A DNA stretch of 64,000 nucleotides, from positions 1 to 64,000 of the forward strand of contig NZ_BPQP01000008.1 of assembly GCF_022179305.1 (NCBI RefSeq), read 5' to 3'. The stretch is from Methylobacterium iners. GTDB taxonomy: Bacteria; Pseudomonadota; Alphaproteobacteria; Rhizobiales; Beijerinckiaceae. The notes below the pieces were generated by a model that worked only from the letters and a program-made list of their open reading frames with translations, searched no databases and had not been told where the DNA came from. A program made the translations under genes and the position numbers. Of this stretch, positions 30,314-38,501 are shown piece by piece; positions within the stretch are counted from its first letter, which is position 1; each line of letters opens with the position of its first letter.

Positions 30314-30930
30314 CACGCCACCTCGCGGATCTGAGAGGCGAGCGGCTCGACGGCGAACTCTTCCGGGCTGCGTGTAACGATGACGCCCCGCACCGTCTCC
30401 GCGACCTCGCGGGCGGCGAGCATGGCATCCTTGTTCGGCTCGACCTTCGTCCGCAGGAAGCCCTCCAGGATCTGGATCTTGGCGTAGTGCTCCGCCGCCT
30501 CGACGTTGCGCCGGGCTTGCTTCGCGTCGGCCATGGCCGCTTCGAGAACCGCGATCCGCTCTCGGATGGCCTCGACGACGTCCTCATTCCGTAGGCCGCG
30601 GTGCTTCACCGAGAAGCGGCCCTCCCGCCACAGGACGGTGCCGGTCGGGAGCTGCACGGTTTTGGACCTGCCGCCCTGGGTGAGGCGCTCGCGGTTCGCT
30701 GAGGCCCAGATCGCGAGGGCTTCGATGATTGCGGTCTGTGCTTCTTGGAACTCCTTTAGCGTCTTGCCATGCTCGGCCTCGTGTGCGGCGATCACGGCGT
30801 CGTGCCGGGCCTGCGCCTCGGTCTGATCGCGTTGCGATGCGCCGAGCTTCGCGATCAACTGCTCGGCCTCAGCATCATTCTGCGGCACGGGCAGGTTGGT
30901 GCCGGCCGCCTTGGTCTTAGCGCGCGCCAT
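30313..30930 (-). CDS. gam: Host-nuclease inhibitor Gam family protein
   Basis: The ATG at 30930 (MARAKTKAAGTNLPVPQNDA) gives 205 residues. It shows the Gam fold: long helices (HDAVIAAHEAEHGKTLKEFQ) and the beta segment SKTVQLPTGTVLWREGRFSV. Mu Gam, a Ku-like protein, binds DNA ends and shields phage DNA from RecBCD-type exonucleases. It lies in the semi-essential early region as in Mu. Confidence 0.9.
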   Translation of the reverse strand: MARAKTKAAGTNLPVPQNDAEAEQLIAKLGASQRDQTEAQARHDAVIAAHEAEHGKTLKEFQEAQTAIIEALAIWASANRERLTQGGRSKTVQLPTGTVLWREGRFSVKHRGLRNEDVVEAIRERIAVLEAAMADAKQARRNVEAAEHYAKIQILEGFLRTKVEPNKDAMLAAREVAETVRGVIVTRSPEEFAVEPLASQIREVA

Positions 30931-31228
30931 CGACGGGCTCCTCTGCAATTGCTCGGGGGAGGGGCAGGTAGCCGGCGGCGAGCAGGCGCTCCTGCAGCTC
31001 GGCGTAGCGGTCTGGATCGGGAGTGCCGGTGGAGTAGGCCGCGGCCGAGCGGGCGATCGCGTCGAGCTGGCCGACGAGCACGGCCATCGAGCAGATCGCG
31101 TTGAGGGAAAGGCCGGTGGCTGCCCGCCGCAGATTGGCGTCGTCGGTCATCCGGACCCGACTGGCGGCCGCGATGGTTTCCTCGACGGTCAGCAGCGAAA
31201 TGGCGGGGGAGCGGACGGGTGCGTTCAT
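30917..31228 (-). CDS. Hypothetical early phage protein
   Basis: This 103-residue, mostly helical protein (LLTVEETIAAASRVRMTDDA; GLSLNAICSMAVLVGQLDAI; DRYAELQERLLAAGYLPLPR) overlaps gam by 14 nt. No family recognised; conserved position between gam and the transposition genes. Confidence 0.6.
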   Translation of the reverse strand: MNAPVRSPAISLLTVEETIAAASRVRMTDDANLRRAATGLSLNAICSMAVLVGQLDAIARSAAAYSTGTPDPDRYAELQERLLAAGYLPLPRAIAEEPVDGAR

Positions 31229-31560
31229 GCGGCCGACCCTCCCTGCCGGACCGGCACGCCCGCCGCCGTGGGAAGGCGCATGACGCGACCCTCGGGATCG
31301 AGCGGCACAGCAAGGCGGGCGAGCTGGCGGCGCGCCGTAGGGGTCAGCGGCGCGACCTCGTGCTCAACAAGCGCATGCACAAGGCCGTGGGCGCGGGCGA
31401 AGTCGACAATGGTCGCCACACTGCTCGCCGCCTCGCGTAAGCCTTGGACGATCGCGCCGCAGAGGTCAGCGTCGAGCTGGAGGCCGCCCTCGCGGGCGCC
31501 CTCTTCGAAGACGTGGAGGAGATCCTCCACCGCCGGCACAGGATTGAGGAATTCGGCCAT
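31225..31560 (-). CDS. Hypothetical early phage protein
   Basis: This 111-residue, helical protein (AEFLNPVPAVEDLLHVFEEG; EAASSVATIVDFARAHGLVH; VAPLTPTARRQLARLAVPLD) overlaps the next gene by 4 nt and starts right after the preceding stop. No function recognised. Confidence 0.6.
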   Translation of the reverse strand: MAEFLNPVPAVEDLLHVFEEGAREGGLQLDADLCGAIVQGLREAASSVATIVDFARAHGLVHALVEHEVAPLTPTARRQLARLAVPLDPEGRVMRLPTAAGVPVRQGGSAA

Positions 31561-31941
31561 TCAAGCCCCCTTCAAGCGTGAGTGCGGGCAGCCCGAGCGG
31601 CAGGCGCGATAGACGCGAGCACGGGCCGAGTTGGAGGTGGCGAAGGGCATCTTCTGCTCGTTGAGGCAGCGGTCGCGGCCGATCTCCCCGAGCACGGGGC
31701 AGATCACGACCTCGCCCATGAGGGCGCCCCGGATCTTCGCGAAGACGGCGTCATGATCGCCCGGGTAGCGAGCAGAGAGCAGGTGGCTCACGACAGCGGG
31801 CGAGTAGCCAATCGCCTTCGCAGCAGCGGCACCAGTGTTCCGATCGACGTAGAGAGCGAGTTCGCGCACCTCGTCGGGGATCGCCGGTCCCCAGGCGGCA
31901 GCGGCCTTCTCGGTGGCCGAAACCTTCATGCCGCCGCTCAT
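31561..31941 (-). CDS. Small HTH protein of the transposition operon
   Basis: The ATG at 31941 overlaps the upstream stop (ATGA), giving 126 residues. A helix-turn-helix-like stretch (TGAAAAKAIGYSPAVVSHLL) is followed by a cysteine-containing region (VVICPVLGEIGRDRCLNEQK and YRACRSGCPHSRLKG). Proteins of this type next to MuB homologues are usually called transcriptional regulators; the target is unknown. Confidence 0.68.
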   Translation of the reverse strand: MSGGMKVSATEKAAAAWGPAIPDEVRELALYVDRNTGAAAAKAIGYSPAVVSHLLSARYPGDHDAVFAKIRGALMGEVVICPVLGEIGRDRCLNEQKMPFATSNSARARVYRACRSGCPHSRLKGA

Positions 31942-32528
31942 GACGCGCACCGGCGCATGCTGCGGGCGTTGCGGTCGATGACGTCGCCAGCCCCGGTGAT
32001 GACGGGCACGTCCGGACCCGTGTTCTTCCCGGGCCGGATGCGCAGCACCTTCCAGCGCCCGTTCTTGCCGAGTACCTGCAGGTAGCCGGCCTGCTCCAGC
32101 TTCCAGCAGAAGATCCGTGCCGTGTCCGAGCTGATCATGACGTCGTCGGTCGAGGCAGTCGCGGCCAACTCCCTCGATGTGAAGGACTGCAGGCCGCGCA
32201 TGGCGGTCCACATTTGCTGGTGCGCGGCGCCGAGTAGGCCCACCCGATCCGGCTTCTCGAAGGGCGCGGCTTCCGGAGCAGTATCCTTAACGGCGTAGAG
32301 CTTTTGTGGCTGGCGACGGGAGGACGGGAACGGCCGCTCACCGACCTCTTCGAGGTGGCCGGCCCGGTAGCAGGACCGCACGTAGCATTTGACCGTGTTC
32401 GGCTTCTCCGCCTTGCAGAGCTCGACGATGTCCCGGATCGTGAAGCCACTCGCCCGCTTCGTGAGGGCACACATCGCACGCCAGTAGGCCTTAGGTCCGC
32501 CCGCCTTGATTTGATGCTGGCGCTTCAT
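31938..32528 (-). CDS. Winged-helix protein downstream of MuB
   Basis: This 196-residue protein has two winged-helix-like regions: KRASGFTIRDIVELCKAEKP with NTVKCYVRSCYRAGHLEEVG, and LQSFTSRELAATASTDDVMI with RIFCWKLEQAGYLQVLGKNG. Start and stop overlap both neighbours by 4 nt. Probably a DNA-binding early regulator; similar proteins occur in Mu-like prophages. Confidence 0.7.
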   Translation of the reverse strand: MKRQHQIKAGGPKAYWRAMCALTKRASGFTIRDIVELCKAEKPNTVKCYVRSCYRAGHLEEVGERPFPSSRRQPQKLYAVKDTAPEAAPFEKPDRVGLLGAAHQQMWTAMRGLQSFTSRELAATASTDDVMISSDTARIFCWKLEQAGYLQVLGKNGRWKVLRIRPGKNTGPDVPVITGAGDVIDRNARSMRRCAS

Positions 32529-33289
32529 GCCGCCCTCCGCAGCATGCGGCTAGGATTGCGCACCTTCGGGACGTCGCCGGTGAAGAACCGGCCGTCGTAG
32601 CTCTCGTCGACAGTCTTCGCGCCGTTGTGGCGGGCCCATTCCGAGATGTGGTCGAGGTTCGTGACAATCCGGCGGGCGCGGCCCTCGCTGCGGTCGCAGA
32701 CCCGATCCAGTAGCCCATCCGTGAACTGCAGGTGGGGAACGTAGAGGGCGGCGAGCTTGCGGGTGTCCTCGCGATCGCAGGGCTCCGCCGGCGCCCAGTC
32801 GAGCACTCGGTTGTGGACGCGCTCGACCTTCACGAGCTTCGAGGGAAGCGCCTCCTCTCCGATGAGAACGACCGGCGCTTGGCTGCACTCCGCAATCTCG
32901 CGGACCAGCTCGATCATGCCCTTGTCGACGAGCTTGTCCGCCTCGTCGATCATAAGGGGCCGATCGAATTCGGCACCCAGCAGCTCGACGGCGCGCTCCA
33001 CCATGTCCGCGACCGTGCCCCGCGGCACGACGCCGAGTTCGATCAGGATCGATTTCATGAGGGTCTTGCGGGTCCAGCTGTCGCCGACCTCGACCCGCAC
33101 CGCGTTTGTCTTGTTCTGCGCGTAGATGGCGGCTTGGGTTTTCCCGTAGCCGGAGGGACCATGCATCACGCCGATGTTCGGCAGATGCGGGCGGCGCCCC
33201 TGGAGCTTGCGGACGAGGGCCATCATCGCTCGCACATTCTGCAGGGCGGCGTGGCTCTTGCTCTTGTCGTCGTTGGCGTTCGTGGTCAT
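32525..33289 (-). CDS. MuB-type transposition ATPase
   Basis: The 254-residue protein has Walker A GPSGYGKT (44-51), Walker B LMIDEAD (112-118), sensor region APVVLIGEEALPSKL, and a C-terminal FTDGLLDRVCDRSEGRARRI helical part. MuB-type AAA+ ATPases coat target DNA, stimulate the transposase and confer target immunity. It follows the transposase gene by 57 nt. Confidence 0.92.
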   Translation of the reverse strand: MTTNANDDKSKSHAALQNVRAMMALVRKLQGRRPHLPNIGVMHGPSGYGKTQAAIYAQNKTNAVRVEVGDSWTRKTLMKSILIELGVVPRGTVADMVERAVELLGAEFDRPLMIDEADKLVDKGMIELVREIAECSQAPVVLIGEEALPSKLVKVERVHNRVLDWAPAEPCDREDTRKLAALYVPHLQFTDGLLDRVCDRSEGRARRIVTNLDHISEWARHNGAKTVDESYDGRFFTGDVPKVRNPSRMLRRAA

Positions 33290-33311
33290 GTTGATGCCCG
33301 TTCCACTTTCC

Positions 33312-33340
33312 GCCCCGGTCTTGCGCCGGGGCTTTTCTTT
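33312..33340 (+). terminator. Hairpin with T tract in the A-B gap (plus orientation)
   Basis: GCCCCGG, a 6-nt loop and CCGGGGC are followed by TTTTCTTT on the plus strand. It lies in the 57-nt gap between the minus-strand A and B genes. As a terminator it would stop antisense transcripts; in the mRNA it is a stable stem between A and B. Confidence 0.45.
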
Positions 33341-33346
33341 GGTCCG

Positions 33347-35533
33347 TCAGTTCAGCGCTGCCTCTCCGAAGTCGTCGTAGAGATCCTGAAAAGACCGGTG
33401 CTCCGGCCCGGCCTCGTAGCCGCCCAGCCAAAGGGCATCGGCGGTCTCGATGGCTTCGCCCCGATCGATACGGGCGCGCAGATCGAGCGCGCGACGAAAG
33501 CGAAGCTGTGGGGTGTCGCCGCGCCGAAGCGGCTGGACGTTTGTGACTGGCGGGACGGATGAGAGATCCGCCTCGATCTCGGTCATGAGGGTGCGCTCAG
33601 CAGGTTCGAGCGCGGCCCGGGGGAGGGCAGGCTTCGAGACCTCGGCGGCGGCCTCCAGGGCAGGCGTGGTGTGCACGTCGGTGGGTCGCGGGAATGCGAC
33701 GAGCTTGCCTGAGGCCTCTGCAGCTTGGCGGAGGATCGTATCCGCGAAATCGCGAGGCTTGATCCGCTTTGCCTCCTTGCGGATCTCTGCGGTCGCGGTG
33801 TCGATCATTTCCTTTTGCGCACGCTTGGCGTGAGCGACAGCCGCCACAGGATCGACGCCGAGGACGTCGGGACAGACGGCCTCGCCGAGGTATTGGCCGC
33901 CGTCCGGCGCGAACAGGAAGGCGCGGCCGAGGTCGCACGGGTCCATCCGCACGAAGACTTGGGTGTCCGGCATGAGGTGAGGCGTGAGGTAGATCGAACG
34001 GTCGATCCGGAGGCCCTGCTTGCCGACGATGCGCAGGCCATCTCGTCCGGCGACCGGCGCCAGCAGAAGGTCGAGGGCGCGCATGTCTTCGATGCGACGT
34101 GTGCGGCCGGCATAGGCAGCGGCCGCAGCGTAGGGCGTCACGCCGTCTAGACTGGCGTGGGGCCGGTGCTGGTAACGGTTCTCGGCCCAGCCGTCGCAAT
34201 AGGCCTGCAGCTCGGCACCGGTGAGCGTCACACAGAACGCTCTGGCATCGGTCTCGCCGAGGCGATCGGCAAAGGCCTTGCGGGCCTCGATCACCTTTCG
34301 ATCGACGACGCTGTGACCGATGAACCCCGGGAGGAGGGGGCCGAGATCACGCTGGAAGGTCCCGATGACGCGCTCCACGAAGGCTTTCGCCTCAGGTGTG
34401 AAGGCTGGTGACAGCTCCCGTTCAATCCCAAGGTTGGCGAGCAGCCGCTCGCTCGCCTTCGCAGTGAAGTCGCTGCCGTTGTCCGTCTTGATCCGCTCGG
34501 GCACGCCCCAAGCCAGGAGTGCACGGCGCAGCATCAGGCCGACCGCTTCGGCGCGTGGCGTGCGCGAGACGTAGACGACGACGCGCCGCGAGAAGACGTC
34601 GATCGCCAGGTAGACCGAGTGGCGGCCATCGACGCAGAGGGCGTCCATGGGGCTCGCATCGATCTGCCAGACCTCGTTGAGGCGGGTGACCGTGCGGTCG
34701 GTGTGCGAGCCGGAGAGCTTGTAGCGGCTCTTGAAGGCATCCGGGTTGGTCAGCGCCGTGAGCGCGACCTTCTCCGAGGACTTCCAGCGCTTGAGGGCGT
34801 CCTGGATGGTGCGGATCGGCGGCAATGGCACCGTCCGGATCGAGCCACCCGCCTTCGAGAGCGTGAGCGTGTCGCCGAAGCGTTCCCGCAGCATGGCGCG
34901 CACATGATCGGCGGAGAGGTGCGGCCGGCTCACGATCAGCGCGAGGCAGTACACGCGAACTTGGCCGTCGTTTGCCTGCTCCAGGACGCCGCATCCACGA
35001 CGGGCCGCACCACGGTCGACCGCCAGAGCCGCCGTCCGCCCTGCTTTCGCAGCCGCTCGCCAGCGCTGAAGTGTCCGCAGCGTCAGCTTGGGCACCTCCG
35101 CCCGGACCCATTCGGGGAGACCTAGGCGTCCACTCTGATAATCGGCGATCGTCAGCAGATCGGCGTGTTGGCGCGGCAGCTTCGCCGTCTCGAAGATCCG
35201 ATCAGCCGCCGCGAGAATGGCGAGGCGAGCATCGCGGGCCTCTGCAGCATCGTCCCGCAGGCCGGCTGCAGCAGGCTCGGCCTCGGCAGCAGCTGCTGCA
35301 GCCATCGGGACTGCATCGGACACGAAGCAGTCGACGTAGGCCTTGCGGGCGTCGGGCGGGAGAAGATCGAGGTGGTACTCGATCCCGCCGCCGGCATGCC
35401 GACGCTTGCGCCAGAGGCTCTTCCTGTCGGCCCAGCCTGCAGCCTCGGCTAGGGCATTCACGTTCCGCTTGGTGCGCGGCAGGCCAGGCAGGGCAAGGTC
35501 GGCGATTTCGGAGGCGGTGAGCCAGAGCTTCAC
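33347..35533 (-). CDS. MuA-type DDE transposase
   Basis: This 728-residue protein begins with a Mu-type DNA-binding domain (MKLWLTASEIADLALPGLPR; WADRKSLWRKRRHAGGGIEY). The catalytic core has D292 (WQIDASPMD), D351 (RIKTDNGSDF) and E387 (AKAFVERVIG), the DDE triad, followed by a Mu C-terminal beta-barrel (GLRIDRSIYLTPHLMPDTQV). It carries out strand transfer for integration and replicative transposition. It overlaps the ParB-like gene by 4 nt. Length is slightly longer than Mu A (663). Confidence 0.95.
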   Translation of the reverse strand: MKLWLTASEIADLALPGLPRTKRNVNALAEAAGWADRKSLWRKRRHAGGGIEYHLDLLPPDARKAYVDCFVSDAVPMAAAAAAEAEPAAAGLRDDAAEARDARLAILAAADRIFETAKLPRQHADLLTIADYQSGRLGLPEWVRAEVPKLTLRTLQRWRAAAKAGRTAALAVDRGAARRGCGVLEQANDGQVRVYCLALIVSRPHLSADHVRAMLRERFGDTLTLSKAGGSIRTVPLPPIRTIQDALKRWKSSEKVALTALTNPDAFKSRYKLSGSHTDRTVTRLNEVWQIDASPMDALCVDGRHSVYLAIDVFSRRVVVYVSRTPRAEAVGLMLRRALLAWGVPERIKTDNGSDFTAKASERLLANLGIERELSPAFTPEAKAFVERVIGTFQRDLGPLLPGFIGHSVVDRKVIEARKAFADRLGETDARAFCVTLTGAELQAYCDGWAENRYQHRPHASLDGVTPYAAAAAYAGRTRRIEDMRALDLLLAPVAGRDGLRIVGKQGLRIDRSIYLTPHLMPDTQVFVRMDPCDLGRAFLFAPDGGQYLGEAVCPDVLGVDPVAAVAHAKRAQKEMIDTATAEIRKEAKRIKPRDFADTILRQAAEASGKLVAFPRPTDVHTTPALEAAAEVSKPALPRAALEPAERTLMTEIEADLSSVPPVTNVQPLRRGDTPQLRFRRALDLRARIDRGEAIETADALWLGGYEAGPEHRSFQDLYDDFGEAALN

Positions 35534-36468
35534 GCGACAGCTCCGTTCTTCGCAGCGATCGCGTCCTCAAGGTCGATCTGCCTGGGGTCGACCTCCGGAA
35601 CGATCTCGGAGATCCTCGGCATGCGCTGGCGCGGCTTAGCCTGTTCGGTGAGGCCGGTATGGGCGAGGAAGCGCTTGCGGCCTTTCGCGTCGAGGCGCTC
35701 CCAGTTCGCAACGATGCGCCGGAACAGCTCTTCCTGCGGGTCGGCCTCGCCTGTTGGTGCGTAACCGGCCGCCAGGCGCGCCTTCGCCACAGTCTCTGCG
35801 CCACCGCGAGCATGGAGCTTGGCGAGTTGGACCTGGCGCTCGATCGGTTCTGCAGCGAGGCGCTGCAATTCGGCGGCGTTGCGGGACCAATCCGTACCGC
35901 GCAACAGCGCAATAGCCTCAGGAGCGAGGCTCTTCACGAGGGCGAGGGCGTACTTGACGGTCCGCTCGCCGACACCGCAGCGCTCTGCCACATCTGCCGA
36001 GAAGGTCCGCGGACCAAAGTGCAAAGCCTGCACTTTGGTCGCCTTCTTTGATCGTCGATCACCGCCGCGGCCAGCGTCGGGGTGGAGCAGTTCCCAAACG
36101 CGCTTGTGCTCGTCGATGAAGATCGCACGGTCCAGCGGGTTGAGCTCGCTCCTGACGAGGTTCTCCTTGACCTCTTCCAAGCGGGCCTGAAGCGCGCTCC
36201 AGTTGCTGATCTCGGCACGATAAGTGGTCCAGCCTGCCAGGACGGCCGCCGCGTGCCGATGACCGCCGATCACCAGGGCGAACGGCTTGTTGATCCCCTC
36301 GGCCGGCGCAGGCCGGCGCAGGATGATCGGGGGCAGGCGGCTCCCAGAGAGCAGCGATGCCGCCATAGCCTCGGCAAAGGCTGGGTCTACCGGGCGAAGT
36401 CTGTCACCGACGTAGATATCGGAAAGAGGGACATCATCGATTGGGAAGGCGAGGTACGGGTTCGCCAT
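35530..36468 (-). CDS. ParB/Spo0J-like nuclease-fold protein in early operon
   Basis: This 312-residue protein has the ParB N-terminal domain: VPLSDIYVGDRLRPVDPAFA, PFALVIGGHRHAAAVLAGW, and NLVRSELNPLDRAIFIDEHK. A helix-turn-helix-like region follows (TFSADVAERCGVGERTVKYA), with helical C-terminus. Located between ner and A, where Mu has none; such ParB-like proteins occur in some transposable phages. It may help choose sites or partition replication intermediates. Confidence 0.87.
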   Translation of the reverse strand: MANPYLAFPIDDVPLSDIYVGDRLRPVDPAFAEAMAASLLSGSRLPPIILRRPAPAEGINKPFALVIGGHRHAAAVLAGWTTYRAEISNWSALQARLEEVKENLVRSELNPLDRAIFIDEHKRVWELLHPDAGRGGDRRSKKATKVQALHFGPRTFSADVAERCGVGERTVKYALALVKSLAPEAIALLRGTDWSRNAAELQRLAAEPIERQVQLAKLHARGGAETVAKARLAAGYAPTGEADPQEELFRRIVANWERLDAKGRKRFLAHTGLTEQAKPRQRMPRISEIVPEVDPRQIDLEDAIAAKNGAVA

Positions 36469-36755
36469 CAGGCAGCCCGCCCGCCGGTGCCTTGCCCCTG
36501 GAGGGGCAGCAAAGTGTCATCGGGGCCGTACCAACGCGGCCAGATGTCGTGGCGGCGGATGCCGAGGAAGTCCGCAATGAGAAGTTGGCCCTTCGGATAT
36601 CGCTTGTAGAAGGCCGAGTAGAGCGTTCCTCGGCTCAGACCATTGGCTCGAGAGAGGTCCGAGATTGAGGACCCACGGCGACGGATCTCGGCCAGAACGG
36701 CCTGTTGATCCCAGATCCGGGGCGGGGCAGTGCCACTTCTCGGCGGAGGGGTCAC
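36468..36755 (-). CDS. Ner/Nlp family DNA-binding protein
   Basis: A GTG at 36755 gives 95 residues. The HTH (SSISDLSRANGLSRGTLYSA, then FYKRYPKGQLLIADFLGIRR, HDIWPRWY) is the Ner/Nlp signature. In Mu, Ner represses the early and repressor promoters during lytic growth. It is divergent from the S24 repressor over a short control region, the same logic as Mu. Confidence 0.92.
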   Translation of the reverse strand: MTPPPRSGTAPPRIWDQQAVLAEIRRRGSSISDLSRANGLSRGTLYSAFYKRYPKGQLLIADFLGIRRHDIWPRWYGPDDTLLPLQGQGTGGRAA

Positions 36756-36840
36756 GCTATAACCTGCGTATTAAGACTCACTTGTTAGAACGATGCCTAA
36801 TCTGGGATGCAGCGTCAACCTAGAACTGGCATTGCGCGGG
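36756..36840. promoter_or_regulatory. Divergent early/repressor control region
   Basis: The gap between the ner GTG and the repressor is 37 nt if the repressor starts at 36793, or 85 nt if it starts at the second ATG (36841). On the minus strand TTGACG occurs near 36816, a plausible -35 for the early operon. CCTAATCTGGGATG (36797-36810) resembles the GCTAAGTGGGATG sites near the phage end, a candidate operator. Confidence 0.5.
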
Positions 36841-37527
36841 ATGATTTTGGTCGCAAAAAGCATCGACGATGCCAGAACGGACATCGCTGCAGCGCAGCGG
36901 CTGCGTGCGATCGTCGACGCGCACGGCGGCAACAAGGAATTCGCCCGGATTTCCGGCATCCCGTTGGGATCACTAAATAATTATTTGTCAGGCGTGGCGA
37001 TGAAGCTACCGACGCTTATCAAGGTAGCGGATGCCGCTCGGATGACGCTCGACGAGGTTGTTGGCCGAGCCGTCACGCCGCAGCGTGTCACATCAGACAC
37101 GACGGAACTCTTCATCCCGATCCCACATCTGGAGGTTCGCGCCTCCGCAGGCTCTGGGCTCGCTCCGATGATGGAGGAAGGTGATGAGGGCCGGCAGATA
37201 GCCTTCCGCAGTTCGTGGCTAAGAGCGCTCGGTATTGCGCCTCAGAACGCGGAGTTCCTGACTGCCGAAGGCGACAGCATGTGGCCGACCATTCACGACG
37301 GTGACCTGATGCTCGTCGACCGGGGCTATGGCGAGGTTGTGAACGGCAAGATCTATGTGCTGGTCGTTAATGGTCTAGTTGTGGTGAAGCGCGTCAGCCT
37401 CTTGGCGTTCGGCGGTCTAATGTTGATCGCCGACAATGAACGATATCCATCAGAAACAGTGCCGCGAAGCGAGGTCGAAAATCTAAATTTTCAGGCGCGT
37501 GTGGCTTGGTTCGGGAGGCCCATATGA
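36793..37527 (+). CDS. S24-type phage repressor (c-type)
   Basis: This 244-residue protein has N-terminal HTH at about 35-70 (RLRAIVDAHGGNKEFARISG, IPLGSLNNYLSGVAM). The C-terminal S24 peptidase domain has GDSMWPT with Ser162 and Lys199 (VVVKR), the Ser-Lys dyad. It maintains lysogeny and may self-cleave on RecA-ssDNA. ATG 36841 (M17) is a possible true start, leaving room for promoters. It is divergent from ner and 4-nt overlapped by the following secreted-protein gene. Confidence 0.9.
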   Translation: MPNLGCSVNLELALRGMILVAKSIDDARTDIAAAQRLRAIVDAHGGNKEFARISGIPLGSLNNYLSGVAMKLPTLIKVADAARMTLDEVVGRAVTPQRVTSDTTELFIPIPHLEVRASAGSGLAPMMEEGDEGRQIAFRSSWLRALGIAPQNAEFLTAEGDSMWPTIHDGDLMLVDRGYGEVVNGKIYVLVVNGLVVVKRVSLLAFGGLMLIADNERYPSETVPRSEVENLNFQARVAWFGRPI

Positions 37528-37931
37528 AACGGATCGTCCTGACGCTTGGCCTGTTCTTGTCCGGCGCTGCGCATGCGCAGAACGCGCGCGACCACCTGAC
37601 GACGTGTGCAACTGTTGCAAATGACGCCGCGTGCCAGGTGAGCCGCCAACAGTTCCGAGAACAGTTCCCCAAAGCCTATCGCGGTGACTACCAGAGCCAG
37701 AGGAACGTCGCCTTTTGTTTGCGCAACGGCTGTGACGGCAGCGTGTCCAACAATCCGACGCTCGCCTGCGCATGGCGGATGGTCATACTCCTCTCAGGAT
37801 CAAGTCGCGTCGATGGAACCGATCAAGGAGCCTTCAAGATTGATTGTGGGCGCCTCGACGCTGCAGCAATGGAAACGGCCAAGGCTCAGGCGACCGTCAT
37901 ACAGGCGAAGATTGGCCAGCGCGGACGTTGA
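37524..37931 (+). CDS. Secreted Cys-containing protein coupled to the repressor gene
   Basis: The ATG at 37524 overlaps the repressor stop by 4 nt (ATGA), giving 135 residues. The signal peptide KRIVLTLGLFLSGAAHAQ (cleavage after AHA) is followed by a cysteine-containing mature part (TTCATVANDAACQVSRQQFR; NVAFCLRNGCDGS; LACAWRMVILL; IDC). Being read with the repressor, it is expressed in the lysogen. Superinfection exclusion or lysogenic conversion is a guess; no family known. Confidence 0.65.
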   Translation: MKRIVLTLGLFLSGAAHAQNARDHLTTCATVANDAACQVSRQQFREQFPKAYRGDYQSQRNVAFCLRNGCDGSVSNNPTLACAWRMVILLSGSSRVDGTDQGAFKIDCGRLDAAAMETAKAQATVIQAKIGQRGR

Positions 37932-38032
37932 TGCGCTGACGCTGTCCCCGCTGTTCACAGCATCTTTTTGGCCACTCTTGTTCCTGTTATGTTCTCAACT
38001 CAGTCTGCCGTTCTCACTTGGAAGGGACGGTC

Positions 38033-38287
38033 ATGGCCAAGGGTTCGAGAGACACGTTCATTGTTCAAGGGTTTCGCCCCAAAGGACGAGGGCTAGAGGC
38101 GGAGCAGCCGCGTGAGGCGCGCGACGAGCCTCACGCGCTCTCTTTGGGCGAAAGACTAGCGAAGTCCAAAGCGGGGGTGGTGGTACTTAGGCGTTCCGGC
38201 GACACTGAATTGGGGGACTTCGAAGAACCGGTGGTGCTGGCAACCTACGGCCAGGTGCCCCTCATCTTTCGCGACCTGCCATTCTGA
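38033..38287 (+). CDS. Small hypothetical protein near the phage end
   Basis: The ATG at 38033 (MAKGSRDTFIVQGFRPKGRG) has GGAAGGGACGG upstream and gives 84 residues. Positively charged N-terminus; middle LSLGERLAKSKAGVVVLRRS; ending VVLATYGQVPLIFRDLPF. It lies between the repressor unit and the attachment end, a common cargo site in Mu-like phages. No family recognised. Confidence 0.55.
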   Translation: MAKGSRDTFIVQGFRPKGRGLEAEQPREARDEPHALSLGERLAKSKAGVVVLRRSGDTELGDFEEPVVLATYGQVPLIFRDLPF

Positions 38288-38311
38288 CAGCCCGCGCTAT
38301 CAGTTGGCGAA

Positions 38312-38440
38312 CATCCCACTTAGCATCCCACCTAGCCAAGCGGCCTTTTCGACGCTTTTCTCTGTAAGCCTCAGGAAATCCTCAGTTTTTGGCCCGCTCC
38401 GGCAGCTAAGTGGGATGCTGTGCCAATCATCCCACTTAGC
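38312..38440. repeat. Four 13-bp operator-like repeats
   Basis: catcccacttagc occurs at 38312-38324 and 38428-38440. catcccacctagc is at 38324-38336, and the inverted form gctaagtgggatg at 38405-38417. A similar sequence lies between ner and the repressor. They could bind the repressor, Ner or an accessory domain of the transposase. Confidence 0.7.
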
Positions 38441-38501
38441 GACATCTCATAAGCGCCTCCCCTAGGAAGGCCCGGCCCTTCATCCCGGATTGAAGCTGGA
38501 A

